Shown one piece after another: positions 23,901 through 35,074 of a DNA stretch of 64,000 nt. The position numbers and the translations under genes were made by a program. Every line of letters starts with the position of its first letter. The first letter of the stretch is position 1. Under the pieces are notes generated by a model that had not been told where the DNA came from, ran no database searches, and was given only the letters and a program-made list of their open reading frames with translations. This DNA comes from Limnomonas spitsbergensis (lineage: Eukaryota > Chlorophyta > Chlorophyceae > Chlamydomonadales), in NCBI GenBank assembly GCA_037349105.1, contig JAYJMM010000120.1:5646001-5710000 (forward strand). Reading direction: 5' to 3'.

Positions 23901-26559
23901 GGAGGGAGACAACGCGCCCTCCAGCAGGCAGCTAGTATGCTTGATGCCCGAGGAGTACGCGCGAAAGATGATCGGCTTCCACCAGAACTGCAACTTCCAC
24001 AAGGATCACACGGCTGCCAAGCGGGCGAGGATGCTGACTTGGCGCAACTGGACGGCACATGCCTGCGCTGACAGCCTGGACCACCCGCCGCTGCCCCTGT
24101 ATCTCATCTCGGCCGTCCGGCTGGATGCCACTGAGGGCGACCCTCGAAAAATCATTGACAGAGGCTACGTGGACAAGTACCGGCGGCTGTATGCCAGCAT
24201 CCAGTTCCATCTGATTCAGCAGTGGGTCATCGTCCATCATAGCATCAACTTTGTGTTCAAGAAGTCCCTGGTAAGCTCTCTGATGCTTGATGGACTTGCG
24301 GGTGAAGGTGTGAATTGATTTTTTTTGATGTGACGCTCGGCTGGGCTGGTTTATTTTACAGCCAAGCCGAGCGTCAAATTTGATGCATGGGACCTGTGCC
24401 CGGTAGGGTGGGCTTCGGCGGCTTACGTGTCTCATTCAGGCTCTTCTCAAGCATGCTTTATTTTACATGGCGGAAAACGGTCCCCTGCCTGTGACCCATG
24501 CTGCCTGATGACGGACGCTGCATGTTGTACAGAGAGATTTTTGTACCATGCTCTGTTTAAATGCTCACCCTGGTCCTTGCTGCTTTGACCTGCGCTGGCT
24601 GGTAAAGGATGCTGCATGTTACACCATGCTTTATTTACATGCTCACCCTGCGCCTCTCTGCCTTTGATCCGTAACGGCTGATGACTTATGAAGCATGCTG
24701 CATGTTGTACAGTTATTTTGTGCTGGCCCAATCACCTTTTGGAGGCGTTGTCGGGCAGCCACCACTGGGCCTATGGGGACCAAATTTTGACCGGCCCATG
24801 GCCGGTGGCCCAAGCAGCAGGGCTTGCTGCACCAAGCTCTCACGGCCTTAGGCCTTCATGTAGCAGAATTGTAGCTGCAGGCTTGAAGTGCGCTAAAACG
24901 AATTGTGGCTTAAGGCCTGAAGTGCGTTAAAAGAATTGTAGCTGAACGCCTGGAGTGTGCTGAAAAGAATTGTAGCTGAAGGCCTGAAGTAAGCTAAAAA
25001 GAATTGTAGCTGAAGACCTGAAGTGCGCTCAATTAATTGTAGCTAGAGGCCTGAAGTGCGCTAAAAAGAATTGCAGCTGAAGGCCTAAAGTACGCTAAAA
25101 AGAATTGTAGCTGAAGGCCTGACGTGCGCTAAAATAAATTTGGTGATTTCCCATGGGTTCTTAGGCTCCAGAGGAGCAGATGCTCAGCCTCGAGTACGGC
25201 CAGAGCAAGATCTATGAGACCATGATGGATCTGCCCCCAAGCAGCGTGGCCGCTCAATGGAACAGAGGTCTGGACATCCTCCCCCCAGGTCCCGCTCTGG
25301 TCTACTTCATCAGTGTTGAGACTGTGGTACATCCACACTTCTGGGTCCTAGCAGCTTCCAAGATGAAGTTAGGCCACATCTACACCTTTGACCAGTACCG
25401 TCACCTCCCAGCCTCAGTCTCTCGGGGGTATGTGGACGTGCTGGGAGCAGCTGAGCCATTGGATCCGATAGACACCTCGCAGTTTGTGGCTGATACCGCA
25501 CTCATTGGCAAAGATCGCTTTGCTGCCGATGACCCCGGTGGTGGTAAGCTATTGGGGCGCCTAGCGGCTCGGCATCCGGACAGGTTCGTCTACCTGGAGG
25601 AGGTGGCTGCATTTTACAACTTCAGTCACCAGACGTTCTCCTCCCTGCTCCCACTGCCCTCGCGGCGACGCCACCTCAGCGGCCAAGCTGCTGCTACCCC
25701 CGATGCATTCAGTGGGGCAGGATGGAGAGGCCGCCGCATGCAGATAGATGTCCAGGCAACTGACGCCTCCGGCCATGCACGCAAACAAGCCGTGAATCAG
25801 GTTGATGCAGGCCGCCGTATGCAGATGGACCAGCAGGTAACCCCTGCCACCAGCACTGCCTCATTTATACCCAACGGTGTCTGTGACAGCTACAAGGGCC
25901 TGCCTCCCATATACATAATCTCTTATATCTTGGGAGAAACCAGTGTTGAAGTTATCCAAGGGCTGTATGCCAGCATGCAGTTCCAGCTCATCACCCAGTG
26001 GATCTTAGTCTACGATGTCAAGGATGTTTTCTTTCAACCCACTTTTACCGCGGAGGGCCGGCTTCTGGAGCTCTTTTATAAAGGCGTCAAGATCCTGGAA
26101 TTGGCTCACCAGGCGGAGGGTAGCAGCAGTGGCAGTGCACAGCGGAACAAGGGTCTGGATCTCATCTCGGGAGATGGTTTGGTGTATTTCATCAACGGAG
26201 ACAATGTGGTCCACCCCAACTTCTGGCCCACGCTGGTATCCCGTTTCACCCTGGGTCATTTCTACACCTTTGACCAGTGGAGCCAGCCGCCTGCCTTGGT
26301 GAAGTTGGGGGATGGGGTGGAGGCGCAGGGCGTGGGCTTGGAGATGTGTGTCTTTGACACAAAGCTCATCGGCAAGACCAGGTTTGAAGTCACCAATTCC
26401 ACGGCAGAGGTAGATTTTATCGCTACTGTCTACCAGGAGAACCGAAGCGCACATGTTTATTTGAACTCGATTGCAGCGTTTGACAAGTTCAGCCAGCGTG
26501 ATTTTGTTTCTGTCTTCCCACTTGTATTGCGGAAAGCTTGGGGCAGCCAGCACGGCTAA
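20981..26559 (+). CDS. Gene C: tri-modular glycosyltransferase (GT77-like + two GT43-like modules)
   Basis: Nine exons: 20981-21193, 21355-21437, 21823-21900, 22202-22352, 22442-22529, 22750-22940, 23130-23273, 23674-24270 and 25165-26559. They sum to 2940 nt (979 aa). All introns are GT-AG with phases as in A and B. The N-terminus (SSAVLHLIVAAYCTEVVVG) looks like a signal peptide or anchor, followed by SAVMLTSCDEK. The GT77-like region (about 50-430) has MDITYFSNPLKFIFNAAP with DVVLNTED, RLWLVNPGRPAASFLKAW and RINSMCGGRCGFKWNA. GT43-like module 1 (about 440-680) begins PLYLISAV, with LYASIQFHLIQQWVIVH; its usual metal site is changed to FISVETVVHPHFW. Module 2 (about 740-970) has PPIYIISY, AQRNKGLDLI and VYFINGDNVVHPNFW. 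A duplicated RRMQ-D-Q linker separates the modules. A GT2-like rather than GT43-like assignment is the main alternative. Confidence 0.87.
23340..23580. repeat. ~70-bp imperfect tandem repeat in gene C intron 7
   Basis: Three units share cagatctcaaaattcgtatc, ttcc-gcatcgtttt and ctcactgctggtggaagca blocks. They lie just upstream of exon 8. Confidence 0.6.
24440..24725. repeat. ~100-bp imperfect tandem repeat in gene C intron 8
   Basis: About three units share catgctttatttacatgctc, accctg-cc and gctgcatgttgtaca blocks. Confidence 0.6.
24728..24850. repeat. Dispersed hairpin element, copy 6 (inverted; gene C intron 8)
   Basis: This is the reverse-oriented copy: ggcagccaccactgggcctat, ggggaccaaattttgaccgg, cccatggccggtggcccaag, then cagcagggcttgctgcacc. 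It is complementary in order to copies 1-5. Confidence 0.65.
24855..25140. repeat. ~33-bp tandem repeat in gene C intron 8
   Basis: Eight or nine imperfect units of gaattgtagctgaaggcctg plus aagtgcgctaaaa end about 25 bp before the exon 9 acceptor. Confidence 0.85.
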
Positions 26560-28281
26560 CATTTCTTAGACGGGGTCTCGCCCTTTTTGTGTGACAAGCA
26601 GGATCAGGAGGCCTGGTCAAAATTGATTGGGCAGGTGTTGGCGTGATGCACAATTAGTTTTTATTCTTTCAGCCGAGTGCCATATTTTTCATTACAGCCG
26701 TGATTTGACAGGGCACTGAATACTTGCCCCCCGTTATTTTCGATTAAACAGTATGAACAAATGTCACTGGCTGGTGACAATTATAACATGTTGCTCTTTA
26801 GGATCCAGGTTGCGACAGGCATGTGAAATTTTAGGTGCAGTTTTCACAGTACAACAGTGCAGCACATTTGATGCATGGACATGTGCCCGTAATCCTGTGC
26901 ATGCACTTGATACCGGTACAGGCACTTACTACGGGCACGAGGAATGTCACAGCTACGTGCTGGTAATAAACTCACATTAGGGGCCTCCATTATGCCCTTG
27001 AGGAGCAATATGACGGACATTTGAAGTATGCAACAAGTTTGTGTTGCTATTTTTCCAGGCTGCAGGCACACGAATCCCCTGAGCAACTACCCACTCCAGC
27101 TGTGCAGGACGAGTGCAGGGAATGAACGTCCGGTGGCACAAGAAGAAAGTAAGATGATGCAGAAATAAATTCCATTCACTATCCGTACAGTATTTAGCAG
27201 GGGTGCCGTATTTAGCATCCATGCGTACTTATAATTTGAGCAGTCTCTGTGCTGGACGGGCACCAGCATGTTGTGCACTGCCACTTTAATTCAGTGATTT
27301 TGAACATACACACATCATGCACACAAACCACACATGCTTGCCCGATCAAATCAGTGTGTTTGACTGAGCCTATTATGTTGGACCAGGAGAACAAAGCCAT
27401 ACCAGCGGGTGAGCGAGTTACTTTCAGGAGCCGCTGATATACATGAGAGCCGGGCTGGGAGCAGTCAAAATGGGGCGCATTCAACCATTACACCCTATTA
27501 CTTTCACTGTGTTAGTTCAAATTCGGCAAGGGAATAACTGAAATTGACCCAGGGATTCTCCCTTAACAGCATGCTTAACGTGGAACCCCTAGAGAGCATC
27601 AAGTCAGCATCAACGCAACAAGTTTTTAGTCAGAAAATGCTCGTAATGACTGGGCCGTACACGGCATACATCAGGAAATATTGGGCGGCCATTCATTCCT
27701 GCTCGAAATCAGAATGATCTCAATGATCAGAAAAGTAACGGCTGGAACGGTAATTAAATCAATGCTGAGGGGATGCCAGGAATGAATGGTTTTCCAACAT
27801 TTTCTCATAAACCTGGATGCTAAAATCGGTCATGCAGTCTAAAACCTGCCCCAGCCTTCGCCATGTGGCCCATATCACAGCTTTCCAACATACAGTGGCC
27901 ATTTGATTAGGTCCTCATCAGGTCTCATATGAAATATTTTCCAAGACCTTGGGGCCGGCTGAGACAAACTTAAAATAAGGGAGGTCACGCTGAAGCCCAC
28001 TCATAAGAACATACTCGGCCACCGACTTCCACAAGGAGACTAGGCCTCAGTTTCTACTACCATGAAAAGGGTAGACCAAAGAGTAAAAAGATTGACACTT
28101 AATGCTAACATTGAGTATGCTGATCTCATGGCATCTCCGGCCCATTGCATACAAAGCTGCCCTCCCCTTTTTGCCACAATGACTGCTTGCTCCCTTCATA
28201 CCATAGCCTTCATCAGACCTTCCTTAAACAACATCCCAAATAAATAATGAAAAAGGGATTAACCTCGAGATCATTCCCATC
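26560..28281. other. Intergenic, no supported gene
   Basis: Downstream of gene C. A short stretch at 26855-26925 (cacatttgatgcatggacat, gtgcccg and catgcacttgata) matches a motif in the 3' flank of the LINE units (53440-53500, 58520-58580) and, partly, 24365-24400, so it is a dispersed repeat fragment. Otherwise I see nothing assignable. Confidence 0.45.
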
Positions 28282-28610
28282 ATGAGACAGAGATGCCGAT
28301 CGATGAGAATACTTTTGGTTGGAAACTACTGCATCAAATTTTGTTTATTGACCGTCATGGCGTCCCGCCGACAGAATAGAAAGAGGGCATCACAACGCTT
28401 TTGCAGGTTTCGCTCGATGCTGATGGCCTGGTTTTATTTGCTGGCGATTCAAAAAACAAAAAACAGGCTACGGGCATGGAGCAAAACTCTGAACATGGCA
28501 TGCGCAAGACGGGCGCCAATATTCAGGCACTCATGGCCAACAAATTTCTCGAAATGGTTGAGAAACACTCGAAACTACGGGTCTCTTTGTTTACTGCCCA
28601 TGAATAACAA
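28282..28610 (+). pseudogene. Unidentified decayed coding fragment
   Basis: One frame reads MPIDENTFGWKLLHQILFID from about 28292 and meets a TAG at about 28377. It then stays open as TLLQVSLDADGLVLFAGD, ANIQALMANKFLEMVEKHSK and LRVSLFTAHE to a TAA near 28607. The composition looks coding but I recognise no family. It may be a fragment of a mobile element or captured gene. Confidence 0.35.
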
Positions 28611-28848
28611 GAAACTATCCCCTAATTTACGAAATTGTAAATCACAATTGGCACACTTACCAAGACGACCCCACTAAAGCTGAGCCATTGCCAGGCCTTT
28701 TCCGGGCCTTTTCACCTCTTCTGGTCACTCCTATCCACCCAGGTCTAGGCTTCAGGCAGATGGGTGCAGGCAAGCAGAACCTCCGCAGTGTGGGCTTCGA
28801 TTCTTGAACCAGAGCGACTGGCTTCCTTTTGAAATGCCGCACTCATCC

Positions 28849-30489
28849 TCAATGAACTTCCGGGTCTGCGCCACGAGGTGGGCGGCAGGATTCACAGTCA
28901 AGGTCCACGACCTTCAATGGTGAATCTACAGGTAGTGTGTGAACATGTATTGACAGCAATAACGGCATGTCAGGCAAGATGTTTTACTACCTCCAGCAAA
29001 ATAATGCAAAGCAAGCAAAATGGTATGAATATCATCATGCCAAGACAGGTAGGATAAGCTGTCAATCCTATGCCCTGAATTTGAGGCCTGTGCCCTTACC
29101 TGGAGAGACACCTGTTTTATCTTGTACAAGACATCTGCACAACCTGCCATGGCGTACATTATATCCATCTGCATTGGGCAAGGCAAAAGGTGTGAGGCTA
29201 CTGGTCATTCACAACATATAGCTGTAATGAGAGGGATGTTAACAGCTGATGCATAAGCAGCCCATTATTGGGGCCCGGCAAGTGCTTGTCCCTTGGGCTC
29301 ACAATGCATCCCTTACATGCTACGCTGGATGGAAATTAAGAATTTAAGACACCACACAAGAAAACGCAAACCAATTTTAAACCCTGGGTGACCACATGCC
29401 TGTATCTTGAGACAACAGATAGCCAGCCAGATAAGGGGTGATGAGCTCACCCCGTCGCAAGTCCCACCTGCGTGTCTGAGAGCAGCTGCAACTGCGACGA
29501 TTCCTTATTTTGACCCCGCTGACCCTTCGTGGGCCGCTTGAAGGAGAAGACGTGGCGGATGCCAGCAGTGATGGGCCTGGGCTTTCCAAGGTGCATGTGT
29601 GCGAGGCTCTCCACGAAAGCATCCTGCACAAGAGAATCGGGGAGGTCAAGACACATACATTAATAGAGATGACATGACAGCTCCACACATCTGGAAATGC
29701 TGCTTGAACAGCACACTAGGATACGAACATGCAGTCCAAACACCCAGTATGCCTCACCCATAACCTCCGCATTATTTCCGCAACAAGAATGGTACATTGA
29801 AAAACAACTACCGTACATACAGCGTCACTTTCATGCCCCCAAAGAGCGTCGTTTCACTTTTTCCCCCTCATTACCTGTGTCATGCTTGCGCCCTCTCCGT
29901 GAAGGCGTGTGCCGGCATAAGCCGCCAGGGCTCCGGCCGGCCTAGGGGGCACCACTTCCCGGCGTTGCAGCTGCAGCTTCTCCTTCTGCTGCGTGCCAAC
30001 CTGGTCGTGCGTCATGGGCACTGCTCCCACACCCAATCCAACTAGCTGGTTCTCATGCGGGGGCTGGCATGGTTCCAAAGAAGAGCCCGCTGCTGGTGGA
30101 ACATGCAGGTGTCTGATGCACTGTTGTCCCTGCGGGCCGGTGCTGACTTTGACTATAATTGGAGGCAGTCTCACAGACTCCACCGTGGCACACACCTCAG
30201 AAAATTTGCTGCTCGAGTGCCCTGACTCGCTGCCGCTGCCTCCACAGCTGCTGTTCCTGCTGCCATTTTTGTCACCCAGCACTAGGGATGGCGCCCCGAG
30301 GTATTGCCGCCTCTGCTGCCGTTGTACCTCGTACTGATGTCCTTCTTGTGCTGGAGACTGATGCTGCTGTGGGAGCACGGCAGTCGTGATGACGCGCTTT
30401 AAGCCTGAGAGGCAGCTGCTGTGTGTGGGCGCTTCATCAGTGAAGGGCAAGGCACTCTCAAAGCAGGCCGCAGCAGCTTGGAGGGTCAT
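28849..30489 (-). CDS. Hypothetical protein, three-exon model
   Basis: Exons 30489-29875, 29623-29468 and 28911-28849 give 834 nt (277 aa). All junctions are phase 0, with donors gtaatg and gtggga and acceptors cag and aag. The first exon is rich in Ser, Gln and Pro (TQQKEKLQLQRREVVPPRPA). The second, more conserved-looking exon begins DAFVESLAHMHLGKPRPITA and continues GIRHVFSFKRPTKG. The last exon reads VVDLDCESCRPPRG. I recognise no family. The start (ATG 30489) and the last exon are tentative; another frame of the last exon looks faintly ubiquitin-like but does not fit the phase. Confidence 0.4.
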
Positions 30490-32160
30490 CACTCAGAGAG
30501 GCCGCTGCAGCAGCCCACGTTTTCAGACTAAACGATGTGTGACCTTGCGGACGGGGCTGGTATGCAAAATCGTTATTTGCGATTGAGGTGGCCGGAGATC
30601 GTATGAATGTCGACGCCAATGTCTCCCTATCGTGGCGTTGGTGGTGATGATCTTCAGGCCCGTCGTCCATCATCGGGACGTCGTCACGTACGGAAAACGT
30701 TCGCTGCTGCTGCTGCCGGGATACAGACTACTCTGCATTGACAGTTGTCGGAGCAAATAGGTGGCATCGCAGGAATCGAGGCTGCTGTTCCTGCTGCATT
30801 TTCGTTGAGGACCCACGGGAATGTGATGGAGGGACTGCGCAGCGCCAATATTTGTAGGAGGCAAACCCGGGAACACCTTCCCTCCCGCCCTGCGGACGCA
30901 CCGCATACACGCCCCAGCCAATTACTTGCACCTGGCGGGTCGGGCGCAGGCGCGCAGCAGCTGCCGTCCCCGGCTTTACGCTGTCGATCGGTCAGCCCGA
31001 AGATCCCGGATTCGTGGCTCGCACGAATAGGCGCCTTCCATCAACATCCTCCTTCGATCAAAATGATTAATACCGATAAAATCTTTCCCAACCACTAGCC
31101 CCCTCATTTTCCGGCCACGTTAACCTGCCTGGTACTCTAGTAGGTGCCGCCATCCAGCCGGGTGGCTGCATTCCCCATTTCCTGTTCATCCGCCCGGGGA
31201 TCCCCAACAGGGAAGCTCGGCTCCATGCGAGATATCGCGCTGTATGCTTACGTGCATACGAAGGCTGCATGGATTCTAGCATATTGGAATATGTTCAAAA
31301 CACGGGCACCTTAGTTAGCCCGCTTACGGTACTTGAGTTGGTACTGTCTACCATCTTAGAATTTAGTTCCACCGATACCGGGAGCCTTTTTGCAAACCGT
31401 TGACAAACCACGATTTTGCTAATTCAGCAGGTAGGCTTTCTTTTGCAAGGTGAATATTAAATAAAACTGTCGATGCGGACTTATGCAGGGTGCGTGATCT
31501 TTCGAGACCACGGACATTTTCAAACGTAGGTAGTATTTTTTTGTTACCACACGACGCCCGATCCCTACGTCAGGAACGTCCGCAATTCCTTCGTCCCTCT
31601 TGCCAGATTTTTGGTTCTTGCGGAGGCCCTTTGTTCAAGGAAATCGTGGCTAACCATAACGACAAATTGACCTGGCAATGCAATTCAAATTCTCCTGGGC
31701 CCGGCCGGCGTTCGTTCGCTCCACCGCCGAATTTGAAATGGAAAGCGTGCTTATGGTGGTGCTTTACGTGGGTGGTAGGGACATACAGCCTATTAGAAAA
31801 GCCGAGGGGGGGCACAGATAAATCGACTTATCGAGGTTATTACCCCGACCTGGCTCAAACTAAGCTTGATGAGAGCTTTCCTAGACTCGTCTTAAGACAT
31901 GTTTTACCCTGGAGAGGGCAAGGCATGCATCAATGCATGCCACAGGGGTGCAAAGTTAAGGGATACTAACGTAAGCAGCAGGCCTGTGGAACGCAAGTTT
32001 TTGTTAGCCGTCAGATGACAATGATGGCCACACCGATCTCTTCCCCGTGAAAAATGCAATTGATTGGCATCAGAAAAACATGTACGGCATGCAGGCCCTC
32101 CCTGCTGGCATGCAGAATGGCCTGAGGGTGGGTTGCCAGCACTGCCAGCTTCACAAATGC
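30490..32160. other. Intergenic; one long unassigned plus-strand ORF
   Basis: A 159-codon open frame at 31490-31969 (plus) opens on GTG and has no recognisable domain. It contains LKWKACLWWCFTWVVGTYSL and ends near GQGMHQCMPQGCK. It may be chance or a mobile-element remnant. Nothing else in this stretch is supportable. Confidence 0.3.
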
Positions 32161-32164
32161 TAGC

Positions 32165-33055
32165 GATGGCACCGGCGGCACAGCAATACAGCCCTCACAT
32201 GGCTCAAGCCATGGCAGCAGATATGCACCTTGCAGTCAGCCAGGGCACTGGCGGCCGCACCTGGTGCTCTGATCTGCTGGGTGCATTAAAGGAGCTGGAG
32301 CGGGGGGCAGCCACCCCCACCTTACGCGAGGCAGCAGCTGACCTACAGCGCCTACCCGTCACAGAGGTATTGGCACTCGTTGACGCAGCCTACGAGCAAG
32401 CACGGCTGGACGCAAGCGGCGGTGAGGACCCCTGGGACCCTACCACCGAGCACAGATCTGTGGAGACCTACCGCGCCTGGTTCCAGTTTACGGCGGGTGC
32501 CGTGCTGGTGCAAGCCAAGAGCCGCACTAGCCAGAGGGAGTGTGCTAGTGAGCGCATAAATTTGCGACTGCGGCTCGGCGCGATCAGCACTGCTGATACC
32601 ATAGGACGGCGCAACGGTCAGCGGCGAGAGGCACGCTGCTGCCAGCGGTGTTGGGCACGGGGGGATAGCGAGCAGGTGGAGGATGCGCTACATGTGTGCT
32701 TGAGGGTGTCGTTGGCCTTTCCGGCCTTCTCTTTTGGTCCTTTTTGTTTTTGTTGTTGTTGTTTGCCCCCTTTTTAGTTTCTTCTCTTCTCCCTTCTGAT
32801 CAGTGGGGCACCCTCGCGGCCAATCAGGGGTGGGATACGCTTGCTTTTCTGGACTTATCTTTTTTATAGGCTTTGTTGAGGGTTAGTCTCTAGTTGAACT
32901 CAGGTGTTGGACTTGGTCTTCGTTGCCTTCCCGGCCTCTCCTTTTGTTCCTTCTTTACTCCCTTCTGAACAGTTGGGCGCCCACGCGGCTGAGCTTTGAG
33001 CGGGCCCAGAGGTGTAACGTTATTGACATGCCCTGACTTCTCCCTTTGCTTTCCT
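32165..33055 (+). mobile_element. LINE 3'-end fragment (reverse-transcriptase polyprotein tail)
   Basis: From about 32169 the sequence is homologous to the C-terminal part of the LINE ORF in the 51-63-kb array: QYSPHMAQAMAADMHLAVSQ, VLALVDAAYEQARLDASG and EARCCQRCWARGDSEQVEDA LHVC. The last is a Cys/His cluster typical of LINE C-termini. The copy is diverged, loses the CPSVREQL region, and passes into the LINE 3' untranslated motif (ccttctgaacagttgggcgc) and terminus gtaacgttattgac near 33025. Confidence 0.75.
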
Positions 33056-33645
33056 AGCTGTCTTTTTGTTTGCCGACGTGGCCGAGCTTCATCTCAGCAT
33101 GGCCCAGAGGTGTAACGTCATTGACATGTGTGCTTCCAGTGCCCTAGTAACAGGGAGCAGTTATGGGAGCGGGGGTGGGCAGGTCCTCCAGGCGCTGCCA
33201 CTAACTTCCACCAGTTGTACCAGGCTGGGCAAAGGTGGGATGCACTTGCTTTTGTGGACTTTGCTGTGGGCATTGTTGAGGGTTAGTCTCTAGGGATTCT
33301 GAGGCGCCGGTGTCGTTTGCCTTTCCGGCCTTCTCTTTTGGTCATTTTTTGCCCCCTTTTTCGTTTCTTCTCTTCTCCCTTCTGATCAGTGGGGCGCCCT
33401 CGCGGCCAAGCAGGGGTGGGATACGCTTGTTTTTCTGGACTTTTCTTTTCTTAGAGGCTTTGTTGAGGGCTGGTCTCTAGTGGAACTCAGGTGTTGGACT
33501 TGGTCTTCTTTGCCTTCCCGGTGTCTCCTTTAGTTCCTTTCCCCCTCTCTTCCTTTAGTTCCTTCTTTACTCCCTTCTGAACAGTTGGGCGCCCACGCGG
33601 CCGAGCTTTGAGCGGGCCCAGAGGTGTAACGTTATTGACAAATGC
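33056..33645 (+). mobile_element. Further LINE 3'-end fragments in tandem
   Basis: A second tail starts near 33105 (gaggtgtaacgtcattgac followed by atgtgtgcttccagtgccct). It repeats the C-terminal coding segment in another reading frame and the 3' untranslated segment, ending at gtaacgttattgac near 33640. The order shows nested or tandem 5'-truncated insertions sharing one 3' terminus. Confidence 0.7.
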
Positions 33646-34117
33646 TAGCATGGCTGTTGTTCAGTTCAACCCATTGAGTATTAGAGCCATGAAATTGCTA
33701 TTTTGTCGCCGATAATGGGATGGTAAGGCTGCCGAGACCGGACTTCATGGGGAGATGGGACAATTAATATGCATAAACGGTGCAAATAAAGGCAAAGGAC
33801 ATCTACAGTACAGGAAGTTGCACTGCTGGCTGCGTTGAACAGTATATGCGATTTGATGAGATTGACACTTATATTTAAGTACAGAAGCGGTACTGGCACC
33901 AACTTTGTACTGCCTGGCTCTGCTTTTGATCACCTCGGTGAAATGTTTCTTGCCCATGCCCTTTTGCAACGTTTGAAGGGACTATGTGTACCCTTATGAA
34001 AGGCCATAATGGGCTTTCGATTTCTGCCCAGATACAAAGGGAAATGTGTTAGATGCATGTTTAGGTGTTGCACCAGCATTTGGTTGCCAGCAGCTCGTTT
34101 TGGGGCATTGCTTGAGG

Positions 34118-34816
34118 TACCATAGATTGACTTGGAATTCGCTTAGAATTAATTAATTATTGGCCTGCGCTGACTTACCTGCGCGCTAATAATAAATCGG
34201 CCTGCATGGAGTGTCTGTCAGGTGCCCAAACAACTATTTTGGGGGTGCACTCTATGAATAAAAAAAAACAAATGCCGAAAAAGCGGCTGTTTGATTTGGC
34301 ATCCGTTGAGTTATCCATACGCCAGTCCCCATAGCGAAGGTCGATCCTGGGGGCAGAGACTGGTGCTGACGACTGCTGACGTTTCTGGGCCTCAACAGCC
34401 ACACGTTTCCTGAGGCCAGGTACCGGCCAGGGAGTTTTACTGTACTGGCAGAAAGCGATGCGCGGACGGAAATTAAAATGATTGTAACTGATGCGCGATG
34501 TTGAATTACATTATCTTCTGCGCGCGTTAAATTAAATTAAATTGTAAAATCGCATGTCCTCCTTGTTCTGAATTTAGGACGCTCAGCGGCAGAAATGGAG
34601 GAATGCAGCCTGCATCACAACATAAAGCCAAACATAAAGCCGCTACTACACAGCTTTTTCGTGGAAATCTCTGACAATTTTCTCCCAGAGAAATTGGCAG
34701 GAAGTCACACTCCGGTGTAAATACAGTCATATGACAATTGATTTATTTACTTAAATTAAAACTTCTATATTAAAAGTTGCACCCACTGGTAGGGCACTGA
34801 CTGCGGTACTTTCAGC
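34118..34816. mobile_element. TIR element (MITE-like), copy 1
   Basis: Bounded by taccatagattgacttggaa at the left and a gactgcggta end at the right. It contains the family's conserved blocks: aattaattaattatt, gcgcgctaata, caaacaactattttgggggt, ggcatccgttgag and cgatcctgggggcaga. It is inverted relative to copies 2 and 3. There is no transposase, so it is presumably non-autonomous. Confidence 0.65.
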
Positions 34817-35074
34817 CTGGGCACCCACGCCACGTTTTTCATAAAGACCTGTTTCTGGCGGGAAGCGGGTACTTTCACATCACCGCATCAGATGGCTGGG
34901 GGGCCTACAAGATCTGTGAAGGTTAATGGGCCGAATTAAAAGTGTCTACCTTTTTTTGTCCAACGTCTTGTTAGCACCTGATCTGGTTTGTTGGAATAAT
35001 AATTCTCACATACTTCATTGGCGCCTAATGAATTATAAACACACATGGACGAAAGTTGGCTTAACAGCATCTCA

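Noticed and set aside
29797..30389. Plus-strand Cys/Leu-rich ORFs near 30 kb
   Set aside because: Shadows of the Ser/Gln-rich minus-strand exon 29875-30489.
31490..31969. 159-codon plus-strand ORF as a real gene
   Set aside because: It opens on GTG, has no domain, no splice support and no paralogue in the window. Kept only as a note.
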